DNA of 64,000 bases from CAYJBH01 sp964369965 (GCA_964369965.1 CAYJGF010000006.1:1-64000); one strand, 5' to 3'. Counted from the first letter of the stretch, positions 7,868 through 16,590 are shown. Made by a program: numbers and translations. Notes: a model not told the origin generated them from the letters alone.

Positions 7868-9322
7868 ATGAAAAAGACACGGACGAGATTTGCACCCAGC
7901 CCAACCGGATACATGCATGTCGGCAACCTGCGCACCGCGCTTTATGCCTACCTCAAGGCGCGGCAGGATGACGGTACATTTATTCTGCGCATCGAGGACA
8001 CCGACCGAGAGCGCTATGTCGAGGGTGCGGTGGATATAATTTATAACACCCTGCGTGAGACAGGGCTGACATGGGATGAGGGTCCCGACGTCGGTGGACC
8101 CTGCGAGCCGTATGTGCAGAGTGAACGCGCAAACAGCTATATCCCTCTCGCCGAAAAACTTATTGAAAGCGGTCATGCCTACCGCTGTTTTTGCACCAAA
8201 GAGCGATTGGAGCAACAGCGCGCTATCCAGTCCGCCGGCGGCACCGCGCCGATGTACGACGGTCACTGTCGTCATCTTGAGAATGGCGAGATAGAAAAAA
8301 ATCTTGCGAGCGGTATGCCCTACGTCATACGTCAGGCTATGCCGAAAACAGGCGATGTCTCGTTCGAGGACATGGTCTACGGTCATATCGAGGTGGATGC
8401 CGCACTGCTCGATGATCAAATTCTTATCAAGACGGACGGTATGCCGACCTATAACTTTGCCAACGTTATCGACGACCACGCGATGGATATCACGCATATC
8501 ATAAGAGGGAGTGAGTATCTGTCCTCCACTCCAAAATACAACCTACTCTATCAGGCGTTCGGCTGGGATATTCCGGTCTATATCCACTGCCCACCCGTCA
8601 TGAAGGACGCGACCCACAAGCTGTCAAAGCGCAACGGCGATGCCTCCTATGAGGATCTGGTGGAAAAGGGATATCTTAAAGAGGCTCTTGTCAACTACAT
8701 TGCACTGCTCGGATGGGGACCTAAAGACGAGCGTGAAATATTCACTCTCTCGGAGCTTATAGCGACCTTTGATGTGTCCGGCATTAGCAAAAGCCCTGCT
8801 ATATTCGATTATGACAAGCTGCGCCATATCAATGCGGAGCATATTCGCGCACTGCCGTTTGAGACTTTTTATGACATAGCAACAAAGGTCATTAAAGGCA
8901 CGGTCAACGACGATTGCGACCTCAATCTGCTTTGCACCATGTTGCAAAAACGCACGGAATTGCTATCCGATATACCGGAGCAGGTGGATTTTATTGATAA
9001 GTTGCCGGACTATGACACCGACATGTATGTCAGCAAGAAGATGAAGACCACCAAGGAGGGCTCACTCGAGATACTGCGTGAAATGTTGCCCCTTTTGGAG
9101 AGTTTAGAGGACTTCAGCCACGATGCGCTTCACACCGCGATATTTGACTTTATCGCAAAAAAAGAGGTCAAAAACGGTATTGTGCTCTGGCCACTGCGCG
9201 TTGCGGTATCCGGCAAGCAGTTCACACCGGGTGGCGGCACGGAACTCGCGGCGGTGATAGGCAAAGAAAAAACTCTATCCCGAATAGCCGTCGGAATAGA
9301 GCTTTTAGAAAAATCACTTTAA
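7868..9322 (+). CDS. gltX: Glutamyl-tRNA synthetase (possibly non-discriminating)
   Basis: Class I synthetase charging tRNA-Glu. Of 484 residues, the N-terminus carries the HIGH-type motif FAPSPTGYMHVGNLRTAL and the KMSKS-type motif is HKLSKRNG. The tRNA-binding region includes GSEYLSSTPKYNLLYQAFGW. The C-terminal helical domain is complete. The ATG at 7868 follows AAGGAAAC at proper spacing. In many Clostridia this enzyme also glutamylates tRNA-Gln, which GatCAB then amidates; no gat gene lies in this window, so that is not shown here. The zinc-ribbon membrane protein follows 12 bases later. Confidence 0.97.
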   Translation: MKKTRTRFAPSPTGYMHVGNLRTALYAYLKARQDDGTFILRIEDTDRERYVEGAVDIIYNTLRETGLTWDEGPDVGGPCEPYVQSERANSYIPLAEKLIESGHAYRCFCTKERLEQQRAIQSAGGTAPMYDGHCRHLENGEIEKNLASGMPYVIRQAMPKTGDVSFEDMVYGHIEVDAALLDDQILIKTDGMPTYNFANVIDDHAMDITHIIRGSEYLSSTPKYNLLYQAFGWDIPVYIHCPPVMKDATHKLSKRNGDASYEDLVEKGYLKEALVNYIALLGWGPKDEREIFTLSELIATFDVSGISKSPAIFDYDKLRHINAEHIRALPFETFYDIATKVIKGTVNDDCDLNLLCTMLQKRTELLSDIPEQVDFIDKLPDYDTDMYVSKKMKTTKEGSLEILREMLPLLESLEDFSHDALHTAIFDFIAKKEVKNGIVLWPLRVAVSGKQFTPGGGTELAAVIGKEKTLSRIAVGIELLEKSL

Positions 9323-9334
9323 CAAGGGAAATAT

Positions 9335-10210
9335 ATGATTGATTGTATCGGGCAATCCTGCCCAATATGTAACCGCAGATTTTTAGAGGGGGACGATGTG
9401 GTCGTCTGCCCCGACTGTGGCGCGCCGCACCACCGAGATTGCTATAAAGAGCAGGGGCACTGTGCCCACAAGGAGCTGCACGGCACCGACTTTTCCTGGA
9501 AAAAGACTCCCCCTGAGCCACTGCCGAAAAGTTGCCCCAACTGTAACTCCACCAACGAGCCGAACGCTCCCTTTTGCAAAAACTGCGGTATGCCGATGGA
9601 CACACCGGTGCCGGTTGAGATCAAGAGTGATAAGAACTTTGTGGAGGCGATTTCAGCCATTGAGATGTTCGACAGGATCACCGGTATATCGGACAATGAC
9701 GAGCTGGACGGCATCAAGATAAAGGATTGGAAGACCTATATAGGAACTGCCGCACCGCGATATCTCTTCACCTTTAAACGTATGGATGAGACCGGCAAGA
9801 AGATAAGTTTTTGCCTTTCGGCTATGTTTTTTGCCCCCTTTTATTTCCTGTACCGTCGAATGTGGCTTTTGGGGGTGGTTGCGCTTATAATTGAGATGAT
9901 ATTCTCCCTGCCTGCCGCGTTTTTAATAGTATCGGAGCTGTACAACATTGCGGTGCCGTTGGAACAGGATATGCTGTTGATTTTAGCGAACATTTCCAAT
10001 TTCTTTATGTTGGCGGCAAACGCCGGATGGGGGCTTTTTGCCTATTATCTATACCGCAAGACCGCCGCGAAACAGATAAAGAGGATGCGCGAGGTATCCT
10101 CTGACGAAAAGGAGTTTAACGACGTGTTGGAGCGCCGCTCCGGCCCCTGTAAAGCTGTTTTGATTGCGGTGGTGGGACTGGTGGTTTTTACGCTTTTTTC
10201 GCAGATTTAA
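9335..10210 (+). CDS. RING-like plus zinc-ribbon membrane protein (DUF2628-like)
   Basis: A 291-residue protein of unknown function. Residues 9-43 form a RING/PHD-like treble-clef pattern: C9-x2-C12-x12-C25-x2-C28, then H32/H33, C36 and C43. It resembles the prokaryotic RING finger family 1. A second, zinc-ribbon motif follows (CPNCNSTNEPNAPFCKNCG). The C-terminal half resembles DUF2628: PRYLFTFKRMDETGKKISF, then a basic-flanked membrane block with three or four hydrophobic segments, from FCLSAMFFAPFYFLY to the last near the C-terminus (AVLIAVVGLVVFTLF). The zinc part is likely cytoplasmic. It is almost certainly co-transcribed with gltX; no ubiquitin-like or E2-like gene is nearby, so a ligase role is not supported. 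Confidence 0.75.
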   Translation: MIDCIGQSCPICNRRFLEGDDVVVCPDCGAPHHRDCYKEQGHCAHKELHGTDFSWKKTPPEPLPKSCPNCNSTNEPNAPFCKNCGMPMDTPVPVEIKSDKNFVEAISAIEMFDRITGISDNDELDGIKIKDWKTYIGTAAPRYLFTFKRMDETGKKISFCLSAMFFAPFYFLYRRMWLLGVVALIIEMIFSLPAAFLIVSELYNIAVPLEQDMLLILANISNFFMLAANAGWGLFAYYLYRKTAAKQIKRMREVSSDEKEFNDVLERRSGPCKAVLIAVVGLVVFTLFSQI

Positions 10211-10233
10211 AACAGGACAAACACATGATCGGG

Positions 10234-10312
10234 TGTAGGGGCGGTATCTATTTCCGCCCGACCCTGACCGTCGTCGTATATTTCGGGCGGCTATGGAATC
10301 CACCCCTACAAC
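10234..10312. repeat. Dispersed GTAGGG dyad repeat, copy B
   Basis: It starts TGTAGGGGCGG and ends CACCCCTACAAC, with the inner complementary blocks TTTCCGCCCG and TTTCGGGCGG. It is followed by ATGACCAT, like ACGACCAT of copy E. It separates the plus-strand gltX unit from the minus-strand holin gene and may act as a transcript end for both. Confidence 0.7.
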
Positions 10313-10324
10313 ATGACCATTTGA

Positions 10325-10765
10325 TTATTCGCTGTCTTTATCCATGCTCTGCTTCAACTTATAGACCGCGTTTTTTAATACGGTCGGGAGTGGCACGCCG
10401 AGACCGCCGAGGTTTTCGAGGATGGAGATAGCCTCATTTACACAAAGCCAGATGGTGACCGTGACGGTGAGCATCTGAAAAAGGCTTTGCGGCACACCGG
10501 TTATCGGTGCAAAATTCAACATAAGATACTCTATCCCCACCGTGGTCGCTACCAATACCCAGTAGCCGACCTTTTTTATTGCGCCCTTTATGCCGACCTT
10601 GCTGGACAGCTCGCCACTGTCGATTGCGAGAAGAATTCCACTGCCATAGTCCAATACATTTGTTACAAACAGGATAATGAATAACGGTGTGTAAGGGCAA
10701 AACCATTGCCAGAAGGCTCCGGCGAGCGCACTGAGGGCCAGTATTGCTGTTTTAGATTCGTTCAT
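10325..10765 (-). CDS. Phage holin (TcdE/Cph1 type)
   Basis: A 146-residue membrane protein with three or four hydrophobic segments (FWQWFCPYTPLFIILFV, VGYWVLVATTVGIEYLML, FQMLTVTVTIWLCVNEA) and a charged C-terminal tail. The central DYGSGILLA and the pattern of SKVGIKGAIKKVGYW are typical of the holin family that includes TcdE. It would make holes in the membrane to release the endolysin encoded just upstream. A good AAAGGA precedes the ATG at 10765. It is the last gene of the late operon. Confidence 0.88.
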   Translation of the reverse strand: MNESKTAILALSALAGAFWQWFCPYTPLFIILFVTNVLDYGSGILLAIDSGELSSKVGIKGAIKKVGYWVLVATTVGIEYLMLNFAPITGVPQSLFQMLTVTVTIWLCVNEAISILENLGGLGVPLPTVLKNAVYKLKQSMDKDSE

Positions 10766-10792
10766 GTTTGCCGTCCTTTCTTTTGTATAGAC

Positions 10793-10852
10793 ATTTAACC
10801 CTGAAAAACATGCGATATTATTGCAAAGATGAGTTGGTCCTCAGGGTTAAAT
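10793..10852 (-). repeat. Perfect 12-bp inverted repeat between endolysin and holin genes
   Basis: ATTTAACCCTGA (10793-10804) and TCAGGGTTAAAT (10841-10852) are exact reverse complements with a 36-nt loop. The element fills most of the 94-base gap. On the transcript it would form a large hairpin just before the holin SD. No U-tract follows and no target duplication is seen. Confidence 0.75.
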
Positions 10853-10859
10853 TACTATT

Positions 10860-11612
10860 TTATTCTATAGCGGTGAACGCCTGATAATTTATCCATTTGC
10901 CGTCCTCGGTGCGGTAGAACTCACAGTCGGCGGTCTGCTCCACCAAAATCACCTCACGGTTGATAACACCAACCGGTGTCGCGTTGATGTCCGGCACGGT
11001 GCGCAAATTCCAGTTGCCGAAGTTAATTAGCCCCTTTTTTTTTATGACGGTGATGTCGTTTTGCGGCTCGTCACGTAGCCATGTGTATCCGCCCTCGTCC
11101 AATATGGTTACATCGGGACCCAGCCACAGCATGTCGTTGACCGGCACCTGATCCTCTATTATATAGACGCCGTAGCTGTTTTGGAACTGTATCGCATTCT
11201 TCCATCTGCCACGTCCGCACTCGATATGCAGATGGTCGGCAAATTTCCCCGGCACACCGCCGCTCATGCCGCCCTCTTCATAGAAAAAGGCACCGAAAGG
11301 AATGATATCCCCCTCGTTAAAATAAAAGTCCTCGCCATGGATAAGCAGTATTTTTGCATAGTCCTGTGTGCCGTCTGCCCAGAGGACCGGCTGTGTGCTC
11401 TCGATATACATTTCGCCGTTGGCATTGCGGCGTGTGCGCACCACCTTTGCCTCAAACGGGCAGTAACATTTATCTTTGCCGGTGTCTTTGCCGCCGAGGT
11501 CGAGCGCCCACGAGCCGGTATGACTGTAGGTTTTTTTCACCGTTCCGTCGGCATTGAAGCCATACCCCTGAGTGACCCTTAAATATTCCATAAGAAATCT
11601 TGCTTTATTCAT
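10860..11612 (-). CDS. Phage endolysin: M23 (LytM-type) peptidase with C-terminal SH3-like domain
   Basis: A peptidoglycan-cleaving metallopeptidase of the lytic module. Counting from the TTG at 11624, zinc ligands are suggested by His35 and Asp42 in YSHTGSWALDLGGKD and His131/His133 in FADHLHIECGRG, the typical order for phage M23 enzymes. The last 80 or so residues (from about DVTILDEGGYTW) look like one SH3-type binding domain. The ATG at 11612 is preferred over the TTG at 11624 because the latter sits directly on the AAAGG site; the spacing to 11612 is a little long. There is no signal peptide, so the downstream holin is needed for export. Confidence 0.85.
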   Translation of the reverse strand: MNKARFLMEYLRVTQGYGFNADGTVKKTYSHTGSWALDLGGKDTGKDKCYCPFEAKVVRTRRNANGEMYIESTQPVLWADGTQDYAKILLIHGEDFYFNEGDIIPFGAFFYEEGGMSGGVPGKFADHLHIECGRGRWKNAIQFQNSYGVYIIEDQVPVNDMLWLGPDVTILDEGGYTWLRDEPQNDITVIKKKGLINFGNWNLRTVPDINATPVGVINREVILVEQTADCEFYRTEDGKWINYQAFTAIE

Positions 11613-11691
11613 AGTTGTGACCAAACCTTTCTTGTAATAATTTTCATTACTACAATATATGCTACAACCGATGTTTTTGTTTTTAGTGGGC

Positions 11692-11901
11692 TTATGTTTC
11701 TAAACTGTCAAGTCTTTGCTCGATACTGTCCAGGCGCAGCGACAACTCCTCGACAAGGGCGTTGTGTCGCTCAATTGCGAGGGTTGGCAGTCGGTCGAAC
11801 ATGCGTTGCAACTCCGCCGACTCCCCACGCCAGTGCAGTTTCACACCCTCTATGCGATTTTCCTCAATCTCCTGCTGTGATATGCCGTACTCGTTTAACA
11901 T
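11692..11901 (-). CDS. Small coiled-coil phage protein
   Basis: A 69-residue acidic protein, not recognised as a family. The C-terminal 30 residues (VEELSLRLDSIEQRLDSLE) show a clear heptad pattern of a coiled coil. It has a strong AAAGGAGG site. Its position between the stabilisation-like gene and the endolysin suggests a virion accessory or lysis-associated role; this is inference only. Confidence 0.7.
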   Translation of the reverse strand: MLNEYGISQQEIEENRIEGVKLHWRGESAELQRMFDRLPTLAIERHNALVEELSLRLDSIEQRLDSLET

Positions 11902-11916
11902 AACTTTCCTCCTTTA

Positions 11917-13809
11917 TTATTTTGCAAACCCCTCGTCGGTGTATGTTTTAGTTAGTTGATATACACCAAAACCCTCGTCCGGTTGAGAATTCTCTATCCG
12001 AAATTGCATGTTGTTGTATCGTTTGACCTTTTTGTTGAAGAAATAACGACCGGGATCAACTGCGGTGGAAAAACTCAGCGAGTTAAAATCAAACTCATCA
12101 AAGTCGAGGCGTGCAAAAAACACCTCATCCACCACCTCGAACTCCCCACCGTCGACAGCTACAGATATGATGGCGGAGGTTTTGGGGAAGTCTTTGAGCA
12201 CGATCATGCCGCCCTTTTTCTGCATTGTTTTAAACCGTGTCGGCAGGTCGTCGTCGTCAATCCTCGTCTCCCAAAAAGCCCTTATACTCACACCGTCGTC
12301 CATGAAACGCTCCGGGTCGGTCTCGTCGGTCACATACCGCAGTACCCTGCCGTCCTCGGTGCCGACATAGAGTGTGCCGAGCTCCACCACAAATCGCCTT
12401 GCCGCAACTCCTGTCCAAAAATAACCGTCGTAGACAAATTGGGAGTTTTCAAAAGCCGCGTCGGTACGGTGACGGTTGTCCAAAAGATAAATATTGCCAC
12501 CCACCCCGAGCATATAAAAACTCTTATAGCTGACCGCACAAGCAGAGCTTAAATCCTGTTCCGTGAGCAGTTTGCCGTCGATATGATAGGATCTGTTTTG
12601 CAGTGTTCGTTCCGAGTTGACCGTGTCGGTGGTTACGGCGAGCACACCTGTCCTTGATAAAAACATCGGCTCGTCCTGAAGTGAGGCAAAGCAGTCGGTC
12701 GAGACCGCACCGGCACCGCTCATGCCGGCGGTTATCTCGTAGACTACCTCGTCGGTAAGCTCCCGATAACTTCGTTTGTAGAGTGACACCTCCTTGCCGG
12801 TATCCTCCTTGATAATAAGTTGGTCGGCGCCTATCTTTTGATAACCCATGATGCGATAGTTTTGGTCACCGAACACCGTCTTTGAGTCCTCGGCAAAAAA
12901 AAGCGCGTCGTTCACGTTGCTCACCCAATCACATGCCGGTTGCTCGGGATTGCCGGCGATATAGAGCCGATTTTCACCGTCCGGACCGTAAAATGTCGCG
13001 ATGGTACAGCGTTGCAACGGGCTTTCCGGTTGGTCGGCATCAAAATATGTGAAAAAGACATTGCAATCATAGCCGTATGGGGTTAGTCGGACATCATAAT
13101 CCAGCGATATATAGCCGGTCGACGGGTTATAACTGTAGGCAGTGGTAGGTATTATGTCGATACTGCTTGTCCTCAAAGCGGAATTATAGTTGCTCGCCTC
13201 CATATAATACGGTTTTGACATATCCACCCGACCGGAGACATACAGGTTTATCGCGCCACCCTCGGTGAAAAAGCCCTCTTTCACCTTGCGAGAGAGTGCG
13301 TTGCCGGGATAGGTGTTGGTGATGAGATTGGCGGAATGGGCACGTTCGATAATGAGCGGCACGGTCACATACTCGTCCACGTCCACAATCCTCACCCCAT
13401 CATATGCGAGCCATTTTTCTCCGGTCATGATTATCGCTATTATCCGCTCGCCGTACATGTAGGAGACACAGCTGCTTTTCGTATCGTTCACATTTTCGGC
13501 GAGCAATATCGGTTGAAAAGCCCCCTCCAACGACACGCGGTAAATCTCATTACCGCTATGCACTAAAATGTGCCGATCTTCACCTATGTTACAGCCGTGT
13601 ATGCCGTTTATTCTGCCGGGTAGGGCGCAGACGCGCTTAAAACCGGAGCGTTTTTCCGGCATACCGGCGCCGTCACCTATCATATTCTCGGCGTAGGGCG
13701 CCCTGTCTCTGTCCACCGTCAGTGCGGTGCCGGAGAAATTCACCCCTTTAAACGCACCGTAGGTGGTGGTATAGGTTTTTTGCTCGGGGGGGAGTGTCAA
13801 GATATTCAT
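11917..13809 (-). CDS. Podovirus-type stabilisation/tail-hub-like protein
   Basis: A large protein of about 630 residues, probably beta-propeller-like. The N-terminus TLPPEQKTYTTTYGAFKGVN followed by RAPYAENMIGDGAGMPEKR resembles proteins seen beside coat and portal genes in Firmicutes prophages and, loosely, P22-type head-completion or stabilisation proteins. Repeated beta-rich segments (RINGIHGCNIGEDRHILVHS, GTLYVGTEDGRVLRYV) suggest blades. The ATG at 13809 overlaps the connector stop codon in a TGATG, so translation is coupled; a GTG six bases upstream is an alternative. It is the largest structural gene of the module and the only candidate for closing the portal. Assignment is by context and weak similarity. 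Confidence 0.6.
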   Translation of the reverse strand: MNILTLPPEQKTYTTTYGAFKGVNFSGTALTVDRDRAPYAENMIGDGAGMPEKRSGFKRVCALPGRINGIHGCNIGEDRHILVHSGNEIYRVSLEGAFQPILLAENVNDTKSSCVSYMYGERIIAIIMTGEKWLAYDGVRIVDVDEYVTVPLIIERAHSANLITNTYPGNALSRKVKEGFFTEGGAINLYVSGRVDMSKPYYMEASNYNSALRTSSIDIIPTTAYSYNPSTGYISLDYDVRLTPYGYDCNVFFTYFDADQPESPLQRCTIATFYGPDGENRLYIAGNPEQPACDWVSNVNDALFFAEDSKTVFGDQNYRIMGYQKIGADQLIIKEDTGKEVSLYKRSYRELTDEVVYEITAGMSGAGAVSTDCFASLQDEPMFLSRTGVLAVTTDTVNSERTLQNRSYHIDGKLLTEQDLSSACAVSYKSFYMLGVGGNIYLLDNRHRTDAAFENSQFVYDGYFWTGVAARRFVVELGTLYVGTEDGRVLRYVTDETDPERFMDDGVSIRAFWETRIDDDDLPTRFKTMQKKGGMIVLKDFPKTSAIISVAVDGGEFEVVDEVFFARLDFDEFDFNSLSFSTAVDPGRYFFNKKVKRYNNMQFRIENSQPDEGFGVYQLTKTYTDEGFAK

Positions 13810-14678
13810 CACCACCCCCGTTCGTTGATGAATTCACTCTCGGTGCCGGTGTTGAGACGGGCGCGGAGCATCTCATAGCTGTTCCAATAATATGTTGCCT
13901 TACGCTCGTCATCGTCCAAAAATACACGGTTTGCCATCAAGAGCGGCAAAAGTGGGGAAAGACCGTCCGACAGTTCTATGATTTCATCGTCCGGCGTTAG
14001 GGAGTCTATCCTCTTATGTCGGCGACGATATCGTATCTCAATTTCCCCCTCATAATCGCTCGGCAGGCTGATCACACCATCCGTGATTTCGCACCCTATG
14101 TCGAGGGCGTTGACTCCGTTTTTCACTGTCACGCCCTGTCCTACAAGACCGGCAAAACCATCTCCCACAAGGCGGTGCATGTCGTAGTAGACCCGTTCGC
14201 CACCCTGAGGGATATCGTCCAAAGTCTGCCCTCTAAGCCGCCCATACATCGCTACGGCGCGGATATTAAAGTCGTGCTCCCCCTCAAAACTCAAGGTGAG
14301 AGAACCGCTTGCAAACCCTTTGTAGGGTGAAAATGTGCCGTTAGATGATAGTTCTATCTCTTTTGTGCCGTCGTCGTCTATTAAAACCGCCCTGCCGTTG
14401 CCGTCGCACTCAAAATAGTAGGCGCACACCCCCTCGGCACTGTAGGTGGGTGATCCGTACGCGTTGTGAGAGGCTATGGTTGTACTTGCAAGCAGATTGT
14501 CGGGCGGTTGTTGATATAGAGTCGTTCGCCCCTCGAGTGGTCGCACCGTCTCACTTAAAATGTCCAGTGCGGCGTTGGCGGCGATGATAAAACTATCTTT
14601 ATAGCTGTCATAGACCGCATCACTCTCAAAGCCGAGGGCTAACACCTCGTTTTTAAGTTGTCCCCATGTCATTGACAT
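13809..14678 (-). CDS. Putative head-tail connector (adaptor) protein
   Basis: About 289 residues starting MSMTWGQLKNEVLALGF, a start style common in phage adaptor proteins. A helical N-terminus is followed by a beta-rich middle and a helical C-terminus (SPLLPLLMANRVFLDDDERK) that resembles gp4-like adaptors with inserted beta domains. The ATG at 14678 was chosen because AAAGGA lies eight bases upstream; the open frame continues to 14768 only through repeat sequence. The stop overlaps the next start (TGATG). Identity rests mainly on position after the coat gene. Confidence 0.6.
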   Translation of the reverse strand: MSMTWGQLKNEVLALGFESDAVYDSYKDSFIIAANAALDILSETVRPLEGRTTLYQQPPDNLLASTTIASHNAYGSPTYSAEGVCAYYFECDGNGRAVLIDDDGTKEIELSSNGTFSPYKGFASGSLTLSFEGEHDFNIRAVAMYGRLRGQTLDDIPQGGERVYYDMHRLVGDGFAGLVGQGVTVKNGVNALDIGCEITDGVISLPSDYEGEIEIRYRRRHKRIDSLTPDDEIIELSDGLSPLLPLLMANRVFLDDDERKATYYWNSYEMLRARLNTGTESEFINERGW

Positions 14679-14754
14679 ATCGTTAATCCTTTCCATTGTT
14701 ATTTTATTGTAGATAATTTTCGGTGCCGGTCGGGAGCGTACCGGCGGGGCGGAA

Positions 14755-14856
14755 GCGGACAACCGCAAGGGTTGTCCCTACACCCCGACCGGAGGTTATT
14801 GATAAAAAAGGCGAAGCCGTTTCAATAACCATTCACCATTAGACATTAGTCATTAG
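14755..14856 (-). repeat. Mosaic dispersed repeat, copy C, inside the capsid operon
   Basis: On the plus strand it has the right end of the GTAGGG dyad (GCGGACAACCGCAAGGGTTG, then TCCCTACA), then CCCGACCGGAGG, then ATAAAAAAGGCGAAGCCG, then an ATTCACCATT/CATTAGTCATTAG segment. The same modules in the same order occur at 53540-53735. Read in the direction of the operon it contains GGCTTCGCC followed by T6, a small terminator-like hairpin. Its far end overlaps the 3' end of the 58-codon ORF. Confidence 0.75.
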
Positions 14857-15022
14857 CCAACCTTGTCGGAGCTTTCGGCTTCCTCGGTTTCCTCGGTGTG
14901 AGTTTTTGCTCCTTTTGCGTCATCTGTGACAGGTAGGTGTCGTCCTTGTTGACCGCTAATATCTCATAGCGCCGCCCCCCCTCGACGAAGATGTCGCCTA
15001 CCTTTAAACCCTTGTCAACCAT
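14846..15022 (-). CDS. Small phage protein (58 residues)
   Basis: The frame starts MVDKGLKVGDIFVEGGRRYE four bases after the coat-protein stop and ends RLAND. Residues 1-35 look like a small beta-barrel or SH3-like fold (VGDIF, RRYEILAVNK). The C-terminal PRKPRKPKAP is basic and Pro-rich, and its last codons are formed by the dispersed repeat, so the original C-terminus may have been altered by the insertion. No clear SD is present; coupling to the coat gene is likely. Confidence 0.6.
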   Translation of the reverse strand: MVDKGLKVGDIFVEGGRRYEILAVNKDDTYLSQMTQKEQKLTPRKPRKPKAPTRLAND

Positions 15023-15025
15023 AGA

Positions 15026-16027
15026 TTAAGTCAAGGTGGTGCCGGTCGTTGCACCGCCGAGGATGATGTGACGCCAGTTGTTAAAGCCGACGCTTGCGCG
15101 GAATCTGCCGGAATACTCGATACCGTGTGACTTTGTAATCACATCACGTATCACGGTGAGCGGTATTCTGTCGTAGAAAACATTGCCGAGCAGTTCGCGG
15201 TTTGCCTCACTGGATAACACCATAAAAGGCTCGGTGCCGGAGGCGGCAATCCATCGATGGTTGACGATGAGTTTAAAACGACCTTTAGAGATGTTTATAT
15301 CGTTGTTGGCACTGCCGACCTGCAATTCAGAACCGACCACCGCACGAACAGCTCTTTCAAGTGTCGGACAGTTGCCCGGTATGATGATAGTGTCAAATTC
15401 ATAACCCTGAACATGGCCACTGTCGGTCAAGAAGTTGCGTCCGAGATTGGAGAGGCGGTTGAGTATAACATCGTCGGTGCCGAACTCGTTGGTATAGACG
15501 TTGGACTGGGTGGTGTCCTCGTCGTGTTTGGACGGATGGTCGGTGGCAAAAAGCCCCTTTGCATCGCCTGTTTTTTTGTCGATGGACTTGCCACCGTAGG
15601 TAAAGGACGCACCCTCTGTGACGAGAGCGGTGGTGGCAAAATTTGCCCTACTGCGTTTATAGGCGCGCACAAAGTTGGCGGCGGCGACCTTTGCCTCGTT
15701 GAGATATTCATCCTCTGCCATCTCGGCGGTCACCTTGAACCCTTTGATGAACTGTCGATGATCGACGAGGGAGGAATACCCCTCCTGAATGTCGTCCAGC
15801 ACCGCATCGCCCCCCTCCGCGACAATACTAAAGTCACTAAAGGTGGTGATGGAGGAGACTTTTTCGGCATATCTTTTGGAGGTTTTGACGTTGAAAAGGC
15901 TGTTCACCAAAATGTCGTCCTTGGTGCTGTTTGCCTCCGTCTCCTGAATGATTGCGGTGAGGCGGACGTCGGTGTCCTTGTAAAGTCCGCTGTTAAGTCC
16001 GCTGGATTTTGAAAATTCTACTGCCAT
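15026..16027 (-). CDS. Major capsid (coat) protein
   Basis: A 333-residue protein in the usual coat position after the scaffold. Features of HK97-fold or Mu gpT-like coats are an N-terminal arm, FVRAYKRSRANFATTALV (spine-helix-like), DTIIIPGNCPTLERAVRA, and the late strand NELLG-type segment EANRELLGNVFYDRIPLTV. Its length matches coats that rely on a separate scaffold. Good AAAGGA before the ATG at 16027. It would form the icosahedral shell into which TerL packages DNA through the portal. Confidence 0.85.
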   Translation of the reverse strand: MAVEFSKSSGLNSGLYKDTDVRLTAIIQETEANSTKDDILVNSLFNVKTSKRYAEKVSSITTFSDFSIVAEGGDAVLDDIQEGYSSLVDHRQFIKGFKVTAEMAEDEYLNEAKVAAANFVRAYKRSRANFATTALVTEGASFTYGGKSIDKKTGDAKGLFATDHPSKHDEDTTQSNVYTNEFGTDDVILNRLSNLGRNFLTDSGHVQGYEFDTIIIPGNCPTLERAVRAVVGSELQVGSANNDINISKGRFKLIVNHRWIAASGTEPFMVLSSEANRELLGNVFYDRIPLTVIRDVITKSHGIEYSGRFRASVGFNNWRHIILGGATTGTTLT

Positions 16028-16080
16028 GATCTATTCCTTTCTTTTGTGTGTATCAGTCTATTGTGACATTTGCCTGTCCC

Positions 16081-16590
16081 CTAACCAACCGCATTCAGTG
16101 CGCTGTTGTATATTTCTCGAAGTCGTGCGGAGTTGGCGTCGGGGAACATCTCCTGCCATTCGGCGAGCTGGTCTCGGGGTATGTCTTTGCCGGTCGGCAC
16201 CCCGATCGCTCCACCGCTTTTTACAAGGTGTGCCTTGCCGTCGTCCGACGGGGTAAAGGTGGTCGCCCTACCGGTGGTGGCATAGTAGGCGGTGACTGCG
16301 TCCACAAGTCCTGTTTGCATCAGTTTTGCATAGTCCTCACCGAGCTGTTCAAGGCTCTCAATCTCGGGATTTATGCTTTTGATGTTTGCAAGGTCCTGCC
16401 CCTCCTTTTGTTTTAGTGTCAAGGTTTTGAGCAATTTTTCATAGAGGGACTCCTCGTTGCCTGCCTCCTCCTGCTCCGGTTCCGGCGCTTGTTCCTCTGC
16501 CGTCAGGGTGCTCACCTCTACCGGCTCCTCCTCAAACTGCCCTACCTCGTCGGCAGTTATCATCTCTTGCGGTGTTTCGTTTAATTCCAT
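16081..16590 (-). CDS. Capsid scaffolding protein
   Basis: A 169-residue, strongly acidic protein with a disordered Glu-rich N-terminal half (EEEPVEVSTLTAEEQAPEPE) and a helical C-terminal half ending ARLREIYNSALNAVG. This composition and its position between portal and coat genes are typical of scaffolds that guide shell assembly and are then expelled. A strong AAAGGGG site precedes the ATG. No protease domain is present, and no separate prohead protease gene is seen in the module. Confidence 0.75.
   Translation of the reverse strand: MELNETPQEMITADEVGQFEEEPVEVSTLTAEEQAPEPEQEEAGNEESLYEKLLKTLTLKQKEGQDLANIKSINPEIESLEQLGEDYAKLMQTGLVDAVTAYYATTGRATTFTPSDDGKAHLVKSGGAIGVPTGKDIPRDQLAEWQEMFPDANSARLREIYNSALNAVG

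Noticed and set aside
7784..8497. 237-codon minus-strand frame over the gltX start
   Set aside because: It covers the gltX promoter and N-terminal catalytic region in antisense and has no SD; a shadow frame.
15257..16012. 251-codon plus-strand frame opposite the coat gene
   Set aside because: The minus-strand coat protein explains the region; the antisense frame has no SD and no domain-like sequence.
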